A DNA stretch of 64,000 nt from Flavobacterium sp. HSC-61S13. GTDB taxonomy: Bacteria > Bacteroidota > Bacteroidia > Flavobacteriales > Flavobacteriaceae. Positions 34,523 to 42,793 of this stretch are shown piece by piece. The notes beneath the pieces were generated by a model. That model did not search any database and was not told where the DNA came from. It saw only the letters and a list, made by a program, of their open reading frames with translations. Where the stretch lies: positions 62,001-126,000 of the forward strand of contig NZ_JALJZV010000010.1 of NCBI RefSeq assembly GCF_024171535.1, given 5' to 3'. Numbering within the stretch: the stretch's first letter is position 1; every line of letters starts with the position of its first letter. A program made the position numbers and the translations under genes.

Positions 34523-35098
34523 TTATAGTTGTTTCTGACCCAAATTCCTGACTTTATCCAACCATTTTTCACGCTGTATAGCCGAAGCGTCTTTTACAAT
34601 ACCGATATAGGTCATTCTTATCGGTTTGACACCACACAATTTTAGGCTTTCTTTCATCTGATACTCACTTGGCGCTTTAGAAAACAGTCGATAATACCAG
34701 CTCGGCTGATCTAAGGTCGCGATGATGTGTGCGGTTTTCCCTTTCATTAACGGTTTAACTCGGAGCGATCCAATAATAGGTTCGTAGGTAAACCCCGGAA
34801 GGAAGAGCCGATCGATAAATCCTTTCATCAGCGCAGGTATTCCGCTCCACCACACGGGATGTACCCATACCCAATGGTCGGCCCACTGCAACAAGTCAAA
34901 GGCCTCGAGCAAGTCCGGCTCGAGCTCGGTACGTTTTTGATATCCAAACCGCAAATTGAGATTAAAATCGAGATCCGCTATTCTCAATTTCTTTACCTCA
35001 ACACCTTGTTTCACGGCACCAACCCTATAAGCTTCCGCCAAGGCATAACAAAGACTATTTTCATTGGGATGACCGTCTATTATTAAAATTTTTTTCAT
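34523..35098 (-). CDS. NAD(P)H:quinone oxidoreductase (KefF/NQO1-like flavoprotein)
   Basis: The product has 191 residues. The flavodoxin-like fold has DGHPNENSLCYALAEAY (FMN/FAD phosphate site), then WADHWVWVHPVWWSGIPALMKGFIDRLFLPGF, the hallmark of the KefF/MdaB/NQO1 family. It reduces quinones and other electrophiles by two electrons in the cytoplasm. It starts 1 bp after the saccharopine-dehydrogenase-like gene, so they share an operon that follows a Crp/Fnr gene. A detoxification role fits the surrounding genes. Confidence 0.9.
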   Translation of the reverse strand: MKKILIIDGHPNENSLCYALAEAYRVGAVKQGVEVKKLRIADLDFNLNLRFGYQKRTELEPDLLEAFDLLQWADHWVWVHPVWWSGIPALMKGFIDRLFLPGFTYEPIIGSLRVKPLMKGKTAHIIATLDQPSWYYRLFSKAPSEYQMKESLKLCGVKPIRMTYIGIVKDASAIQREKWLDKVRNLGQKQL

Positions 35099-35099
35099 G

Positions 35100-36116
35100 T
35101 TATTTGATGCAAATATTGATGTTAGTATTTTGACTTAAGGCCGAGGTAAAAATACCCTTGGAATACAACTGATGACCAAAATAAACTGCAGGGGGCAATA
35201 CCGTACCCGAAATTAATTTCTCGATATGCATAACGGTTGAAAATGCCGTTAAATTCGCCTGTCCTTGTTCGTTTATTAAACCGATTTTCATTACTTCCCC
35301 TTTTTTAGATATTAGCCGTATGTCAAAAGCGGTTTTATCTCCTTGACCGTTGGCGTAGAAAAGTTTCTTCCGCATGGACATCGGCAGTATATCGAATAGG
35401 CGCAACTTTTGCATGATACTCAGCGAGACTCCCGATAAGTTATCACCGTAGGTTATCGCGGTTGAAACATTGGGTATGCCTTCAATGTGATGAAGTACAT
35501 AATTGTCGGGTGCGTCAAAATGATATAAATTAAAAACAGAGGAGGAAAAGGCAAACTGGTGTTTTTTACGCCCTTCAAAATGCCGGACAGCGTACTCTTT
35601 ACCGTTGCGGTAAATTGGAAATTTTTTCGCTGCATTTTCCGCCATAAAATCAGCAGCACTAGCCCCGGCTTTATCGCGCATCGAATAGTAAATCAGTAAT
35701 TCCACCGCTTCTATATCACGCCATTCCATCACATCTTGAATCAATCCCGGAACCACACTCCCCATCCAACTCGATGCCAAGACAATGTTGCTTTTTAATT
35801 GTTGGGATACCGCCGCGCTATGCGCTACTGCAATAGCCGAACTCGTTTTGGTTATATCCAAGTAGTCCAAACCGTACTCGATACAGAAATGCAAAAGTTT
35901 ATTTTTAGAATCAACCGTACACATGACAACCAAGTCAATTTGAGCCGTCAGTATGTTTTGAAAGGTTTGGGGTAAGCAAACATCAATCACCATAGTTCCC
36001 GAACTCGCTTTTCTACTGCTGATAAAAACCCTTACAGCGGTTTGTCGTTCTTTTAAGATTTGTTGCGTCAATTGACCTTGCAGTCCTGTGCCTCCTACCA
36101 ATAAAATATTTTTCAT
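35100..36116 (-). CDS. Saccharopine-dehydrogenase-like NAD(P)-binding protein
   Basis: The product has 338 residues. The N-terminal Rossmann motif GGTGLQGQLTQQIL (8-21) and the downstream domain (SSWMGSVVPGLIQDVMEW; DNLSGVSLSIMQKLRLF) resemble trans-acting enoyl reductase/saccharopine-dehydrogenase-like proteins. The substrate is unknown; members include NAD(P)-dependent reductases of unsaturated carbonyl compounds. A perfect -7 element (TACCTTTG) about 97 bp upstream and two palindromes suggest control by the adjacent Crp/Fnr protein. Confidence 0.78.
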   Translation of the reverse strand: MKNILLVGGTGLQGQLTQQILKERQTAVRVFISSRKASSGTMVIDVCLPQTFQNILTAQIDLVVMCTVDSKNKLLHFCIEYGLDYLDITKTSSAIAVAHSAAVSQQLKSNIVLASSWMGSVVPGLIQDVMEWRDIEAVELLIYYSMRDKAGASAADFMAENAAKKFPIYRNGKEYAVRHFEGRKKHQFAFSSSVFNLYHFDAPDNYVLHHIEGIPNVSTAITYGDNLSGVSLSIMQKLRLFDILPMSMRKKLFYANGQGDKTAFDIRLISKKGEVMKIGLINEQGQANLTAFSTVMHIEKLISGTVLPPAVYFGHQLYSKGIFTSALSQNTNINICIK

Positions 36117-36212
36117 ATAGCGCTTATGTTTTAAGGTTATATAGAATCACTGCTGCCTGCGTCCATTGTCGTTTATGGTAAACTCGACTCTAGCAGTAAA
36201 CTGATTTTTTTT

Positions 36213-36220
36213 CAAAGGTA
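36213..36220 (-). promoter_or_regulatory. -7 promoter element (TACCTTTG) of the oxidoreductase operon
   Basis: This is an exact TANNTTTG match on the minus strand, between Crp copy 2 and the saccharopine-dehydrogenase-like gene. Confidence 0.65.
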
Positions 36221-36222
36221 AG

Positions 36223-36257
36223 TAGGGCAATTGCTCTATGAAGTAGCCAATTGTCTA
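36223..36257. promoter_or_regulatory. Two palindromes at the end of Crp/Fnr copy 2
   Basis: TAGGGCAATTGCTCTA (36223-36238) and TAGCCAATTGTCTA (36244-36257) share a CAATTG core and TAG/CTA ends. Their centres are 20 bp apart, two helical turns. The second includes the regulator's own stop codon and is centred 30.5 bp upstream of the -7 element. Confidence 0.6.
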
Positions 36258-36815
36258 TAAAAGCGATTTGCGAATACGCGTTAATTGTCGGGTCGAGATC
36301 CCCAAATATGAAGCGATGTAAGGTTGTGGAATTTGGTGGAGTTGCTTCGGATAATTTTTTATCAAATATTCATACCGATGTGAGCCGTTTTGCTGTTGAA
36401 ATTCAGTAAAGTGCTGATCCATAAAAACATATTGATTTTCAACGAGTTTACGTCCTATCTTTTGCCAAGCCATACTGCTATCGTACAATTTTTCCAGATT
36501 CTCATAGCTGATTGCCTCTATTTCGGTATGTTGCAGCGCGTGTATGGTTTCCCGCGATTTTAACTGTTGGATAAAACTGGGATAGGCCGCCATAAACTCG
36601 CCCTCAAAGGCTATACAGCTGGTAACTTGTTCGCCTTTAAAATTCCAATAGAAACTGCGAAGTACACCTGAAACCACAAACATTAACTCGTGACAAATCT
36701 GGTTTTCTTCGAGTAAGACCGTAGCTTTTTCAACCGTGCGTTTGACGATATAGGCATCGATCTGATCTAATTCGGACCTAGATAATATATTTAAGGAAGC
36801 TAAGTACTTTTTCAT
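36255..36815 (-). CDS. Crp/Fnr-family transcriptional regulator (copy 2)
   Basis: The product has 186 residues. A cyclic-nucleotide-binding-like barrel (about 15-120; ATVLLEENQICHELMFVVSGVLRSFYWNFKGEQVT) is followed by a C-terminal HTH (ASYLGISTRQLTRIRKSL). It lacks Fnr cysteines. The downstream operon (saccharopine-dehydrogenase-like, quinone reductase) is on the same strand, and two palindromes overlap the 3' end of this gene, arranged for activation of that operon. The ligand is not known; an electrophile or redox signal would suit the targets. Confidence 0.9.
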   Translation of the reverse strand: MKKYLASLNILSRSELDQIDAYIVKRTVEKATVLLEENQICHELMFVVSGVLRSFYWNFKGEQVTSCIAFEGEFMAAYPSFIQQLKSRETIHALQHTEIEAISYENLEKLYDSSMAWQKIGRKLVENQYVFMDQHFTEFQQQNGSHRYEYLIKNYPKQLHQIPQPYIASYLGISTRQLTRIRKSLL

Positions 36816-36874
36816 TTTGGCATGTCTAGAACGGAAAAAAATCCATTTATAAATTGAAGGGTATTATAGAACTC

Positions 36875-37318
36875 TTACATCGTGCTCTTTGGTCTTTCCC
36901 CAAGATCTTCTATCAAACGCAACAGATAACCATCGGGATCTTTTACCAGAAATTGAAGTTGACCCAATTCTACCTCATCCGCAACATACCAACGCTCTTC
37001 GATTGGAATAAATAACGGCCAATTCACCTGATTCAATCTTTCTATGATTAATTGTATGTCGGGAACCTCAATCTGAAAATTGATCCCCCTGCCAAAGGGT
37101 GCTTCAAGTGGAGCGGTTTCCCAATCGCGATCGTGCTCATTGAACTGCTCTAACATGATTTGAGCGCCCTGCAAATTAAGATAGGCGAATTTTTCTTCAG
37201 GACGGTCATAGGATACCGTAAACCCAATCAGATCACACCAAAAAGACAAACTGCGACTGATGTCTGTCACGATTAGTTCGGGCACCATTTTCGCCCAATT
37301 GTCCAGGGTATTGTCCAT
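36875..37318 (-). CDS. VOC-family (bleomycin-resistance/glyoxalase-like) protein
   Basis: The product has 147 residues with two beta-alpha-beta-beta-beta halves: PELIVTDISRSLSFWCDLIGFTV and GRGINFQIEVPDIQLIIERLNQV, ending QLQFLVKDPDGYLLRLIEDLGE. It resembles BRP-like binding proteins that sequester bleomycin-type compounds, or glyoxalase-fold enzymes. It starts 6 bp after the DHFR-like gene, so the two form a small operon. The substrate is unknown. Confidence 0.87.
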   Translation of the reverse strand: MDNTLDNWAKMVPELIVTDISRSLSFWCDLIGFTVSYDRPEEKFAYLNLQGAQIMLEQFNEHDRDWETAPLEAPFGRGINFQIEVPDIQLIIERLNQVNWPLFIPIEERWYVADEVELGQLQFLVKDPDGYLLRLIEDLGERPKSTM

Positions 37319-37324
37319 TGTAAT

Positions 37325-37867
37325 TTAGTTAGCTATTTCACGTTCTAATTCATATACGGTAGTAACAACCCCGTTATAATGTTTTTCTATATCAATAACG
37401 CGCCAATTGGAACTGTTGTGCAACGCTGGAAATAAGGGGATTCCACTCCCTAAAAGAGTTGGAATTACGGTAATTTCCATGCTATCTACCAGATTGTTAT
37501 TTAAAAAAAGAGCAAGCGTTTCTCCTCCGCCAACCAACCAAATGTCTTTTCCGTTAGTCGATTTCCATTCCGCTACTTTTGAAACGATGTCTTCGCCTAC
37601 GACCTCAACGATATTCGAAATAGATTTTTTAGTACGACTTAGTACATAGGTTTGTTTATCCACATAAGGCCACGGAATGTCCATATCTAGGATACTCTGA
37701 TAGGTGCTACCGCCCATTACGAGTATATCGACCGTATTATAAAAATCGCTATAACCGTAATCGGATATCTCGGGGTTGGGATATGCTGTTAACCAATCCA
37801 ATCCGCCATCTAGAGTCGCGATATATCCATCTAAGGAGGTCGCTATATATAATTTTACTTTTCTCAT
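37325..37867 (-). CDS. Dihydrofolate-reductase-family protein (RibD C-terminal type)
   Basis: The product has 180 residues. The fold and motifs are those of COG0262/RibD_C proteins: KLYIATSLDGYIATLDGGLDWL, VMGGSTYQSIL, YVLSRTKKS and WLVGGGETLALFL. These NADPH-binding proteins are distinct from true FolA and usually of unknown substrate. It forms a two-gene operon with the VOC protein and sits in a stretch of reductases and regulators. Confidence 0.87.
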   Translation of the reverse strand: MRKVKLYIATSLDGYIATLDGGLDWLTAYPNPEISDYGYSDFYNTVDILVMGGSTYQSILDMDIPWPYVDKQTYVLSRTKKSISNIVEVVGEDIVSKVAEWKSTNGKDIWLVGGGETLALFLNNNLVDSMEITVIPTLLGSGIPLFPALHNSSNWRVIDIEKHYNGVVTTVYELEREIAN

Positions 37868-37944
37868 TTTTTTATAGAATCTGTAGCTCTAATTTTAAGC
37901 ATCCTGTACCTAAACTCTTTTTATTTGGTACTTAATCCCGGAAC

Positions 37945-38130
37945 GTGAAATCACTGTATCAAACTTCAGAAGGCAAGCTATTGCCACCTTATCCATCGAT
38001 ATCCCCTGCAAAAATACATTTTTATGATCTAAAAAATTTTGATCCATATGATTTTATTAATTCTGAAAACGATGTGGTCCTATGTTTAAAGTCAGTTAGA
38101 ACGCTGAAAAAAGGCGGTTGCGATTTGTTA
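37945..38130 (+). pseudogene. Possible gene fragment overlapping the MDR gene end
   Basis: A plus-strand frame from an ATG at 37945 reads KSLYQTSEGKLLPPYPSISP and later FDPYDFINSENDVVLCLKSV before running into the antisense of the MDR gene's 3' end (frame stop at 38229). The first 60 residues are protein-like, and the overlap part is not. It may be the start of a truncated gene. The family is unknown. Confidence 0.25.
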
Positions 38131-39108
38131 TTAGTCTACAGTCAATACCAGCCTGCTGTTCCAAATTACGGAAGGGTTCCAGACTTCATCAATCGCTGTC
38201 ATCGGATATACCGAAGTATCCATTTTTAGAGTACCTGTGGCAGCCAGATTAAAGGCTTCGGGAAGTAAGGCTTTAAAAAAGGTGTTGACCTCCTCGTCAT
38301 TCCAGCTTCCTAAACCCGACCCTAGCAACTGTATATCCGTTCCGCGTAAAATCGATGATGATAATTCCATTAAATCCCCAGACATCGCACCTACATTGAC
38401 AAACTTTGTTTTATGTGTATAATGTCCCTTACCTTTTAAAGCCTCTAAAATCATCTTAGCACTGTGTCCCCAAAGGTAATCAATCACGATATCTACCGGT
38501 GATTCAGAGTCAATCGCTTTAATCTGGTCGATAAAATCACCTTCGGACTGTTTTAAAGAGACCAAGGTATCCGCTCCTAAATCCAGTAGCGAACTTAGTA
38601 CCTCTTCATTTCTACCCGTTACGCTAACCTTCGATGCGCCATAGTGCTTGGCCATTTGAATCGCCACTTTTCCGGTGATCCCCGTAGCACCATTAATCAA
38701 TACATGTTGTCCTTTTTGCAATTTTGCACGCAGCATTAGTGCGATTACCGACCCCATCAAAGCATTGGGTAAGGCCGCAGCCAATTCGTTACTCAAGCCG
38801 TCTGGGATCATTACCAAACTGCTTTTTTTAATCAAGGCTTTTTCTGCCAACATCCCCGTAATTCCAAAACCATAGACCCGTGTATTGTCATCGAGCAGTC
38901 CCACGCCATCAGTACCAATTACTCGCGGTATAAATTCAGCAGTCTGCGCAGAATAATGCTTGCCACTCGCGATAGCGCGGTCTAAGTTTTTAATAGAAAC
39001 CGCTTTGACATGAATACGTACTTCATCGTCATTTTTGGGAAGAGGTTGTTCGTATTGTTCAACATATACAGGATCACTCCCTTTGGTCATTACTGCTATA
39101 GCTTTCAT
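38131..39108 (-). CDS. Medium-chain dehydrogenase/quinone oxidoreductase (zinc-independent MDR)
   Basis: The product has 325 residues. A GroES-like N-terminus (DEVRIHVKAVSIKNLDRAIAS) precedes a Rossmann domain with GATGITGKVAIQMAKHYGAS and VSVTGRN. The structural and catalytic zinc cysteines are absent, as in quinone oxidoreductases (QOR). It reduces quinones or enones with NADPH. A perfect 16-bp palindrome lies 55 bp upstream of its start, right behind Crp/Fnr copy 3, so it is probably that regulator's target. Confidence 0.88.
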   Translation of the reverse strand: MKAIAVMTKGSDPVYVEQYEQPLPKNDDEVRIHVKAVSIKNLDRAIASGKHYSAQTAEFIPRVIGTDGVGLLDDNTRVYGFGITGMLAEKALIKKSSLVMIPDGLSNELAAALPNALMGSVIALMLRAKLQKGQHVLINGATGITGKVAIQMAKHYGASKVSVTGRNEEVLSSLLDLGADTLVSLKQSEGDFIDQIKAIDSESPVDIVIDYLWGHSAKMILEALKGKGHYTHKTKFVNVGAMSGDLMELSSSILRGTDIQLLGSGLGSWNDEEVNTFFKALLPEAFNLAATGTLKMDTSVYPMTAIDEVWNPSVIWNSRLVLTVD

Positions 39109-39133
39109 GCTTAGATTTTTTATTATTAAAATA

Positions 39134-39178
39134 TAAAATTAATACAGTTCCGAAGACTGAACGATAACATTTGTTATC
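39134..39178 (-). promoter_or_regulatory. Crp/Fnr operator and -7 element of the MDR gene
   Basis: GATAACATTTGTTATC (39163-39178) is a perfect palindrome, 8 bp past the stop of Crp copy 3. A minus-strand TAATTTTA (39134-39141), one base off TANNTTTG, starts 29.5 bp from the palindrome centre, giving class II-like activator geometry. Confidence 0.7.
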
Positions 39179-39186
39179 AAATTCAA

Positions 39187-39759
39187 TTATTTAAGAGCTA
39201 ATTTGCTTTTGATTCGGCTTAAATGGACTTTAGAAATCCCCAAATACGAAGCGAGGTAATGTTGGGCAATTCGCTGAACGAGTTCCGGACGTTCATCGAG
39301 CAATTTTAAATAGCGCTGTTCGGGAGTTAATTTTATAAATGACAAGCTGTGCTGCATATAATCAAAAGTACGATCAAAAATAGCATTGATAAAAAGGTCT
39401 CGAAAATCTCTTTTTTCCAAAGTATCCTCCAGGACTATTTTAATATCCTTTTTATCCGCTACGAGCAAATCACAAGCTTCTATGGTTTCTATAGTGATTT
39501 GACTCGCACTGCCTTTCCAAAAACTCTCCATAGAAGCAACAAGACTTTCTTCTAAAAAAAACTGAAAAGTGACGTCAGACCCCTGATGATTGATCCACAC
39601 TCGTATACAACCTTTTTTTATCCAATAAACCTTTTCTGCTATTTGTCCCTCTTCCAACAAGATCGTTTTTGCTGAGAAACTTTGTGGTACAAAAAAATGC
39701 TGGTACTTCGCGATCAGCTCAGCAGTCAGCAAAGGATTTAAAACTACGCGTTCAAACAT
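39187..39759 (-). CDS. Crp/Fnr-family transcriptional regulator (copy 3)
   Basis: The product has 190 residues. A sensor barrel (FSAKTILLEEGQIAEKVYWIKKGCIRVWI) and a C-terminal HTH (ASYLGISKVHLSRIKSKLAL) are present. Its recognition helix carries H-L-S-R-I-K, where copies 1 and 2 carry Q-L-(S/T)-R-I-R, and its adjacent palindrome has TGTTATC half-sites instead of TGTCTA. The MDR oxidoreductase follows on the same strand. It is a regulator of the Bacteroidota type without FeS cysteines; the ligand is unknown. Confidence 0.9.
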   Translation of the reverse strand: MFERVVLNPLLTAELIAKYQHFFVPQSFSAKTILLEEGQIAEKVYWIKKGCIRVWINHQGSDVTFQFFLEESLVASMESFWKGSASQITIETIEACDLLVADKKDIKIVLEDTLEKRDFRDLFINAIFDRTFDYMQHSLSFIKLTPEQRYLKLLDERPELVQRIAQHYLASYLGISKVHLSRIKSKLALK

Positions 39760-40229
39760 CTTTTTTCTTATTTGCTATTATTTCTTCATTCCAAAACTAT
39801 GATCAGCAAGTTACTATTAAAATCTAATTCAGTATTTATTGGACTTACTAAAAACAGGTCTTTTTTTAATATAATTACACGGATAATTGCAACGGTACCT
39901 TCCTTATAAATCAGTAAATTCTTCAGCCCCCTCCAGGCTCTTAGCTGTCTCAATTTTTTTTTAAAACTTTACCTATCCAAAACCGTCGGCTGTTTGGCCT
40001 TTCGTTCAAACACCGCATTATCCGACATAAAACAACAATTATTTATTTTTTTTTGATAATTTTTAGCCAAAAAAATAGGTTTTACCCCTATAAATATTTA
40101 TTTTTATAATTGTAAAACACTTACTAATAGATACGATTTTTCGCTTTTACCTTGGCTGTTTCGGTTGAATTATATCTATTTGATTGCGCAATGTCAACGA
40201 CCTTTTTACGAAACTATAAATAGCTCCAT
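39760..40229. other. Long divergent intergenic region
   Basis: A 470-bp AT-rich region lies between the divergent Crp copy 3 and the alpha/beta-hydrolase. I see no gene; a 54-codon minus-strand frame without ATG was rejected. No clear palindrome or exact TANNTTTG element was found. Confidence 0.4.
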
Positions 40230-41048
40230 ATGAAAAAAGTTAAAGATAAAAACACCGAATTACACGTAATGGATTACGGAAGTGGTCCTGCTGTTATATT
40301 AATGCACGGATGGCCTTTGAGCTCCAAATCCTGGGAATATCAGATTACTCATTTGGTGAACAACGGTTACCGCGTTATTGCTTACGACAGAAAAGGATTT
40401 GGTCAATCAGCGGCGCCTTGGGATGGTTATTCCTTTGATGAATTGGCTGATGATTTGAATCAATTGATACTCGATTTAAAAATTGACAAATGTACCTTGG
40501 TTGGTTTTTCAATGGGAGGCGGTGAAGTTATACGCTATCTGAGTAAATACGGCTCCAAACACGTCAGTCAAGCTGTGTTGGTATCATCGATTATACCTTT
40601 GGTAAAGCAACATGCAGACAATCCGGCGGGAGTTCCGCAGAAAGATTTAGATCAGATATTGCAAAAATTGAAAACGGATCGACTGGCCTTTTTAAAGGAC
40701 TTTCACCAAGGCTTTTACAACTATACAGATAAAAATCCTACGGTTCATCCCGCTCAATTGGATTTTGATTTTAGCATTTCCTCTCAGACTGCTGCACACG
40801 CTACAATCAAAGCAGCGCAATCCTGGATCGATACTGATTTTAGAGCCGAATGCAAGAAAATTGATATACCGGTTTTAATCATACACGGCGACGCCGATCA
40901 GAACGTACCCATAGCCACTGCAGGAGATCAAGCACATCAATTGATTAAAAACTCCATCTATAAGGTGTATAAAAAAGCTCCTCACGGTTTGAATATCACG
41001 CACAAAGATGATTTGAATAAAGATTTAGTCGAATTTTTAGGAAGCTAG
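40230..41048 (+). CDS. Alpha/beta-hydrolase (non-haem chloroperoxidase/arylesterase type)
   Basis: The product has 272 residues. HGWPLSSKSWEYQ (oxyanion/lid start), the nucleophile in LVGFSMGGGEVIRYL, D in IIHGDADQNVPI and H in KAPHGLNITHKDD give a full Ser-Asp-His triad. These cytoplasmic hydrolases act as esterases and may show perhydrolase (haloperoxidase) activity. It has no signal peptide. It stands alone, divergent from Crp copy 3. Confidence 0.9.
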   Translation: MKKVKDKNTELHVMDYGSGPAVILMHGWPLSSKSWEYQITHLVNNGYRVIAYDRKGFGQSAAPWDGYSFDELADDLNQLILDLKIDKCTLVGFSMGGGEVIRYLSKYGSKHVSQAVLVSSIIPLVKQHADNPAGVPQKDLDQILQKLKTDRLAFLKDFHQGFYNYTDKNPTVHPAQLDFDFSISSQTAAHATIKAAQSWIDTDFRAECKKIDIPVLIIHGDADQNVPIATAGDQAHQLIKNSIYKVYKKAPHGLNITHKDDLNKDLVEFLGS

Positions 41049-41664
41049 ATCCTCATCAACAGCTAAGGACTTAATTAAAACAGCGAACTTGCACAAGAAT
41101 TCAAAAATTTATTTGAGATTCCGCATTGAGAAAACAATTTTTCTCAACGCAATACACACCTTTTTTTAGATCTATTAGTTTAGGCGACCACATCTAAAAA
41201 AGGTTGTTGTATTGCCACAATTACGAGTTCCATCAAGCCTTTCAACAATGCTATCTTAGTATTAAAATACATCACTAAAAAAACTCGCATAAGTTTGTTT
41301 CCAAAAAACATCTAGACTAAATACTTGAAGCATATTACCTGCTCTAGTCTACTTTGCACTCGATTGCCCAAGACTTTTACTACACAAAACCATAGATGTT
41401 ATTTTACAACAACTGCCCCATACCTCTTTTATCATCGTCGTTTGTCCACAAATGTAATATTCATTGATTACGATGGCTGTAAGTGCGATACTCCTATATT
41501 CTTAAACAAACTTTATATAGAACCGCAAATAAGCTAATAGCAAATTACAAGAAAATAAATATATTGTATGAAAATTAGATAAAAAAATAAATATATTAAT
41601 TTAAAAAATTAAAAAAAAATAGTAAATATTCATTATTTTTAACCTAATATCAAAAACAATTACT
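41049..41664. other. Long AT-rich intergenic region
   Basis: A 616-bp region without a supported gene; a 70-codon plus-strand frame (41325-41537) has poor composition. A TTGAGAAAA/TTTTCTCAA hairpin (41126-41134 with 41139-41147) may end the hydrolase transcript. The last 150 bp before the SASA gene are over 85 percent A+T by eye. Confidence 0.45.
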
Positions 41665-42789
41665 ATGAAAAAAACTACATTTCTGTGTATGATCATGTTG
41701 GTTTCGGGACTGACTACAATACACGCACAAACCCCAAACTGTCCTACAGACGCCAAGGAAGTGTCTTATGATATCATTCTGGTTGCTGGACAATCTAATA
41801 CTCATTATGGATATCCATTAGATGCGGCATTGGATACGGTAAATTCGAGAGTTTATTCACTACATAGACAAAATGGGCTTGACTATCGAATTGCGCCTGC
41901 AAAACCGGCTTTGGATTTCTGGACTAAACAAACCAATAGAAATAGTTTTTCTATAACTTTTTCTAATTTGTATATTCAGGATGTCTTAAAAGATAGTCAA
42001 AGAAGAGTATTAATCATTCCGTGTGGATATGCGGGAAGTAGTATTACGAGTTGGACCAAGAATCAGAATTTATACGTTGATGCTATCAATCGGGTTAATT
42101 ATGTTTTAGAAAACATTCCTGGAAGTAAACTAGTTGCTGTATTGTGGCATCAAGGTGAAGCTAATGTCGGATGGGCACCTTATCAAACTACTTTGGATAC
42201 GATGATCGCAGATATGCGAAACGATATAAAACAAGAAAACACCGACGAAGTTCCGTTTATATTAGGAGGTATGGTTCCGTACTGGGTTAATTCTAACAGT
42301 AGCAGAAAACAGCAGCAGCAAATTATAAAAGACACTCCAAATAGAGTCAGTCATACGGGATATGCAGATTCTGAATTACCTACTGCGATCACCAAGCCAA
42401 ACAATTCTTTCGACGATATACATTTTGATGCAACAGGACAGCGTGAAATGGGCTATCGCTATTACGATACTTTCTTAAAAATGATATCTAATTCCGATAT
42501 GATCAACACCTCACAGAATCAACTCACAGAAACGATTTTGTCGGAAGCTGCAAATCAATCGCAAGTTATTATACATCCCAATCCGACTTCAGATCAGATT
42601 ACTTTATCATCCCCTGTCACGATGAAACAGGTCGAAATTTACAACCAAGGTCAAAAGTCTGTATTTAAAAATCAGTATGACCACACCCTAGTCACCATAC
42701 CAACACAAAATTTAGAAAAAGGACTCTATTTCGTGATCGTAACCTTGGAAAACAATCGTGTAGAGCGAATTAAAATTTTAAAAAAATAA
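41665..42789 (+). CDS. Secreted SASA/CE6-type carbohydrate esterase with T9SS sorting domain
   Basis: The product has 374 residues. A signal peptide ends at THIHAQ (about 22). The catalytic domain has the nucleophile S44 in VAGQSNTHYGYPLD, E165 in LWHQGEANVGW and H253 in DDIHFDATGQ, the SASA/acetylxylan-esterase (CE6) pattern. The last 75 residues form a type A C-terminal sorting domain (IHPNPTSDQITLSS to LYFVIVTLENNRVERIKILKK-like end), so it is secreted or surface-anchored by the type IX system. It likely removes acetyl groups from glycans. It is followed after 4 bp by a paralogue. Confidence 0.9.
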   Translation: MKKTTFLCMIMLVSGLTTIHAQTPNCPTDAKEVSYDIILVAGQSNTHYGYPLDAALDTVNSRVYSLHRQNGLDYRIAPAKPALDFWTKQTNRNSFSITFSNLYIQDVLKDSQRRVLIIPCGYAGSSITSWTKNQNLYVDAINRVNYVLENIPGSKLVAVLWHQGEANVGWAPYQTTLDTMIADMRNDIKQENTDEVPFILGGMVPYWVNSNSSRKQQQQIIKDTPNRVSHTGYADSELPTAITKPNNSFDDIHFDATGQREMGYRYYDTFLKMISNSDMINTSQNQLTETILSEAANQSQVIIHPNPTSDQITLSSPVTMKQVEIYNQGQKSVFKNQYDHTLVTIPTQNLEKGLYFVIVTLENNRVERIKILKK

Positions 42790-42793
42790 GATC

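Noticed and set aside
39840..40000. 54-codon minus-strand frame without ATG
   Set aside because: Only a TTG start, strongly hydrophobic and AT-driven composition; taken as chance.
41325..41537. 70-codon plus-strand frame
   Set aside because: Rich in Thr, Tyr, His and Cys with no recognisable structure; lies in AT-rich non-coding DNA.
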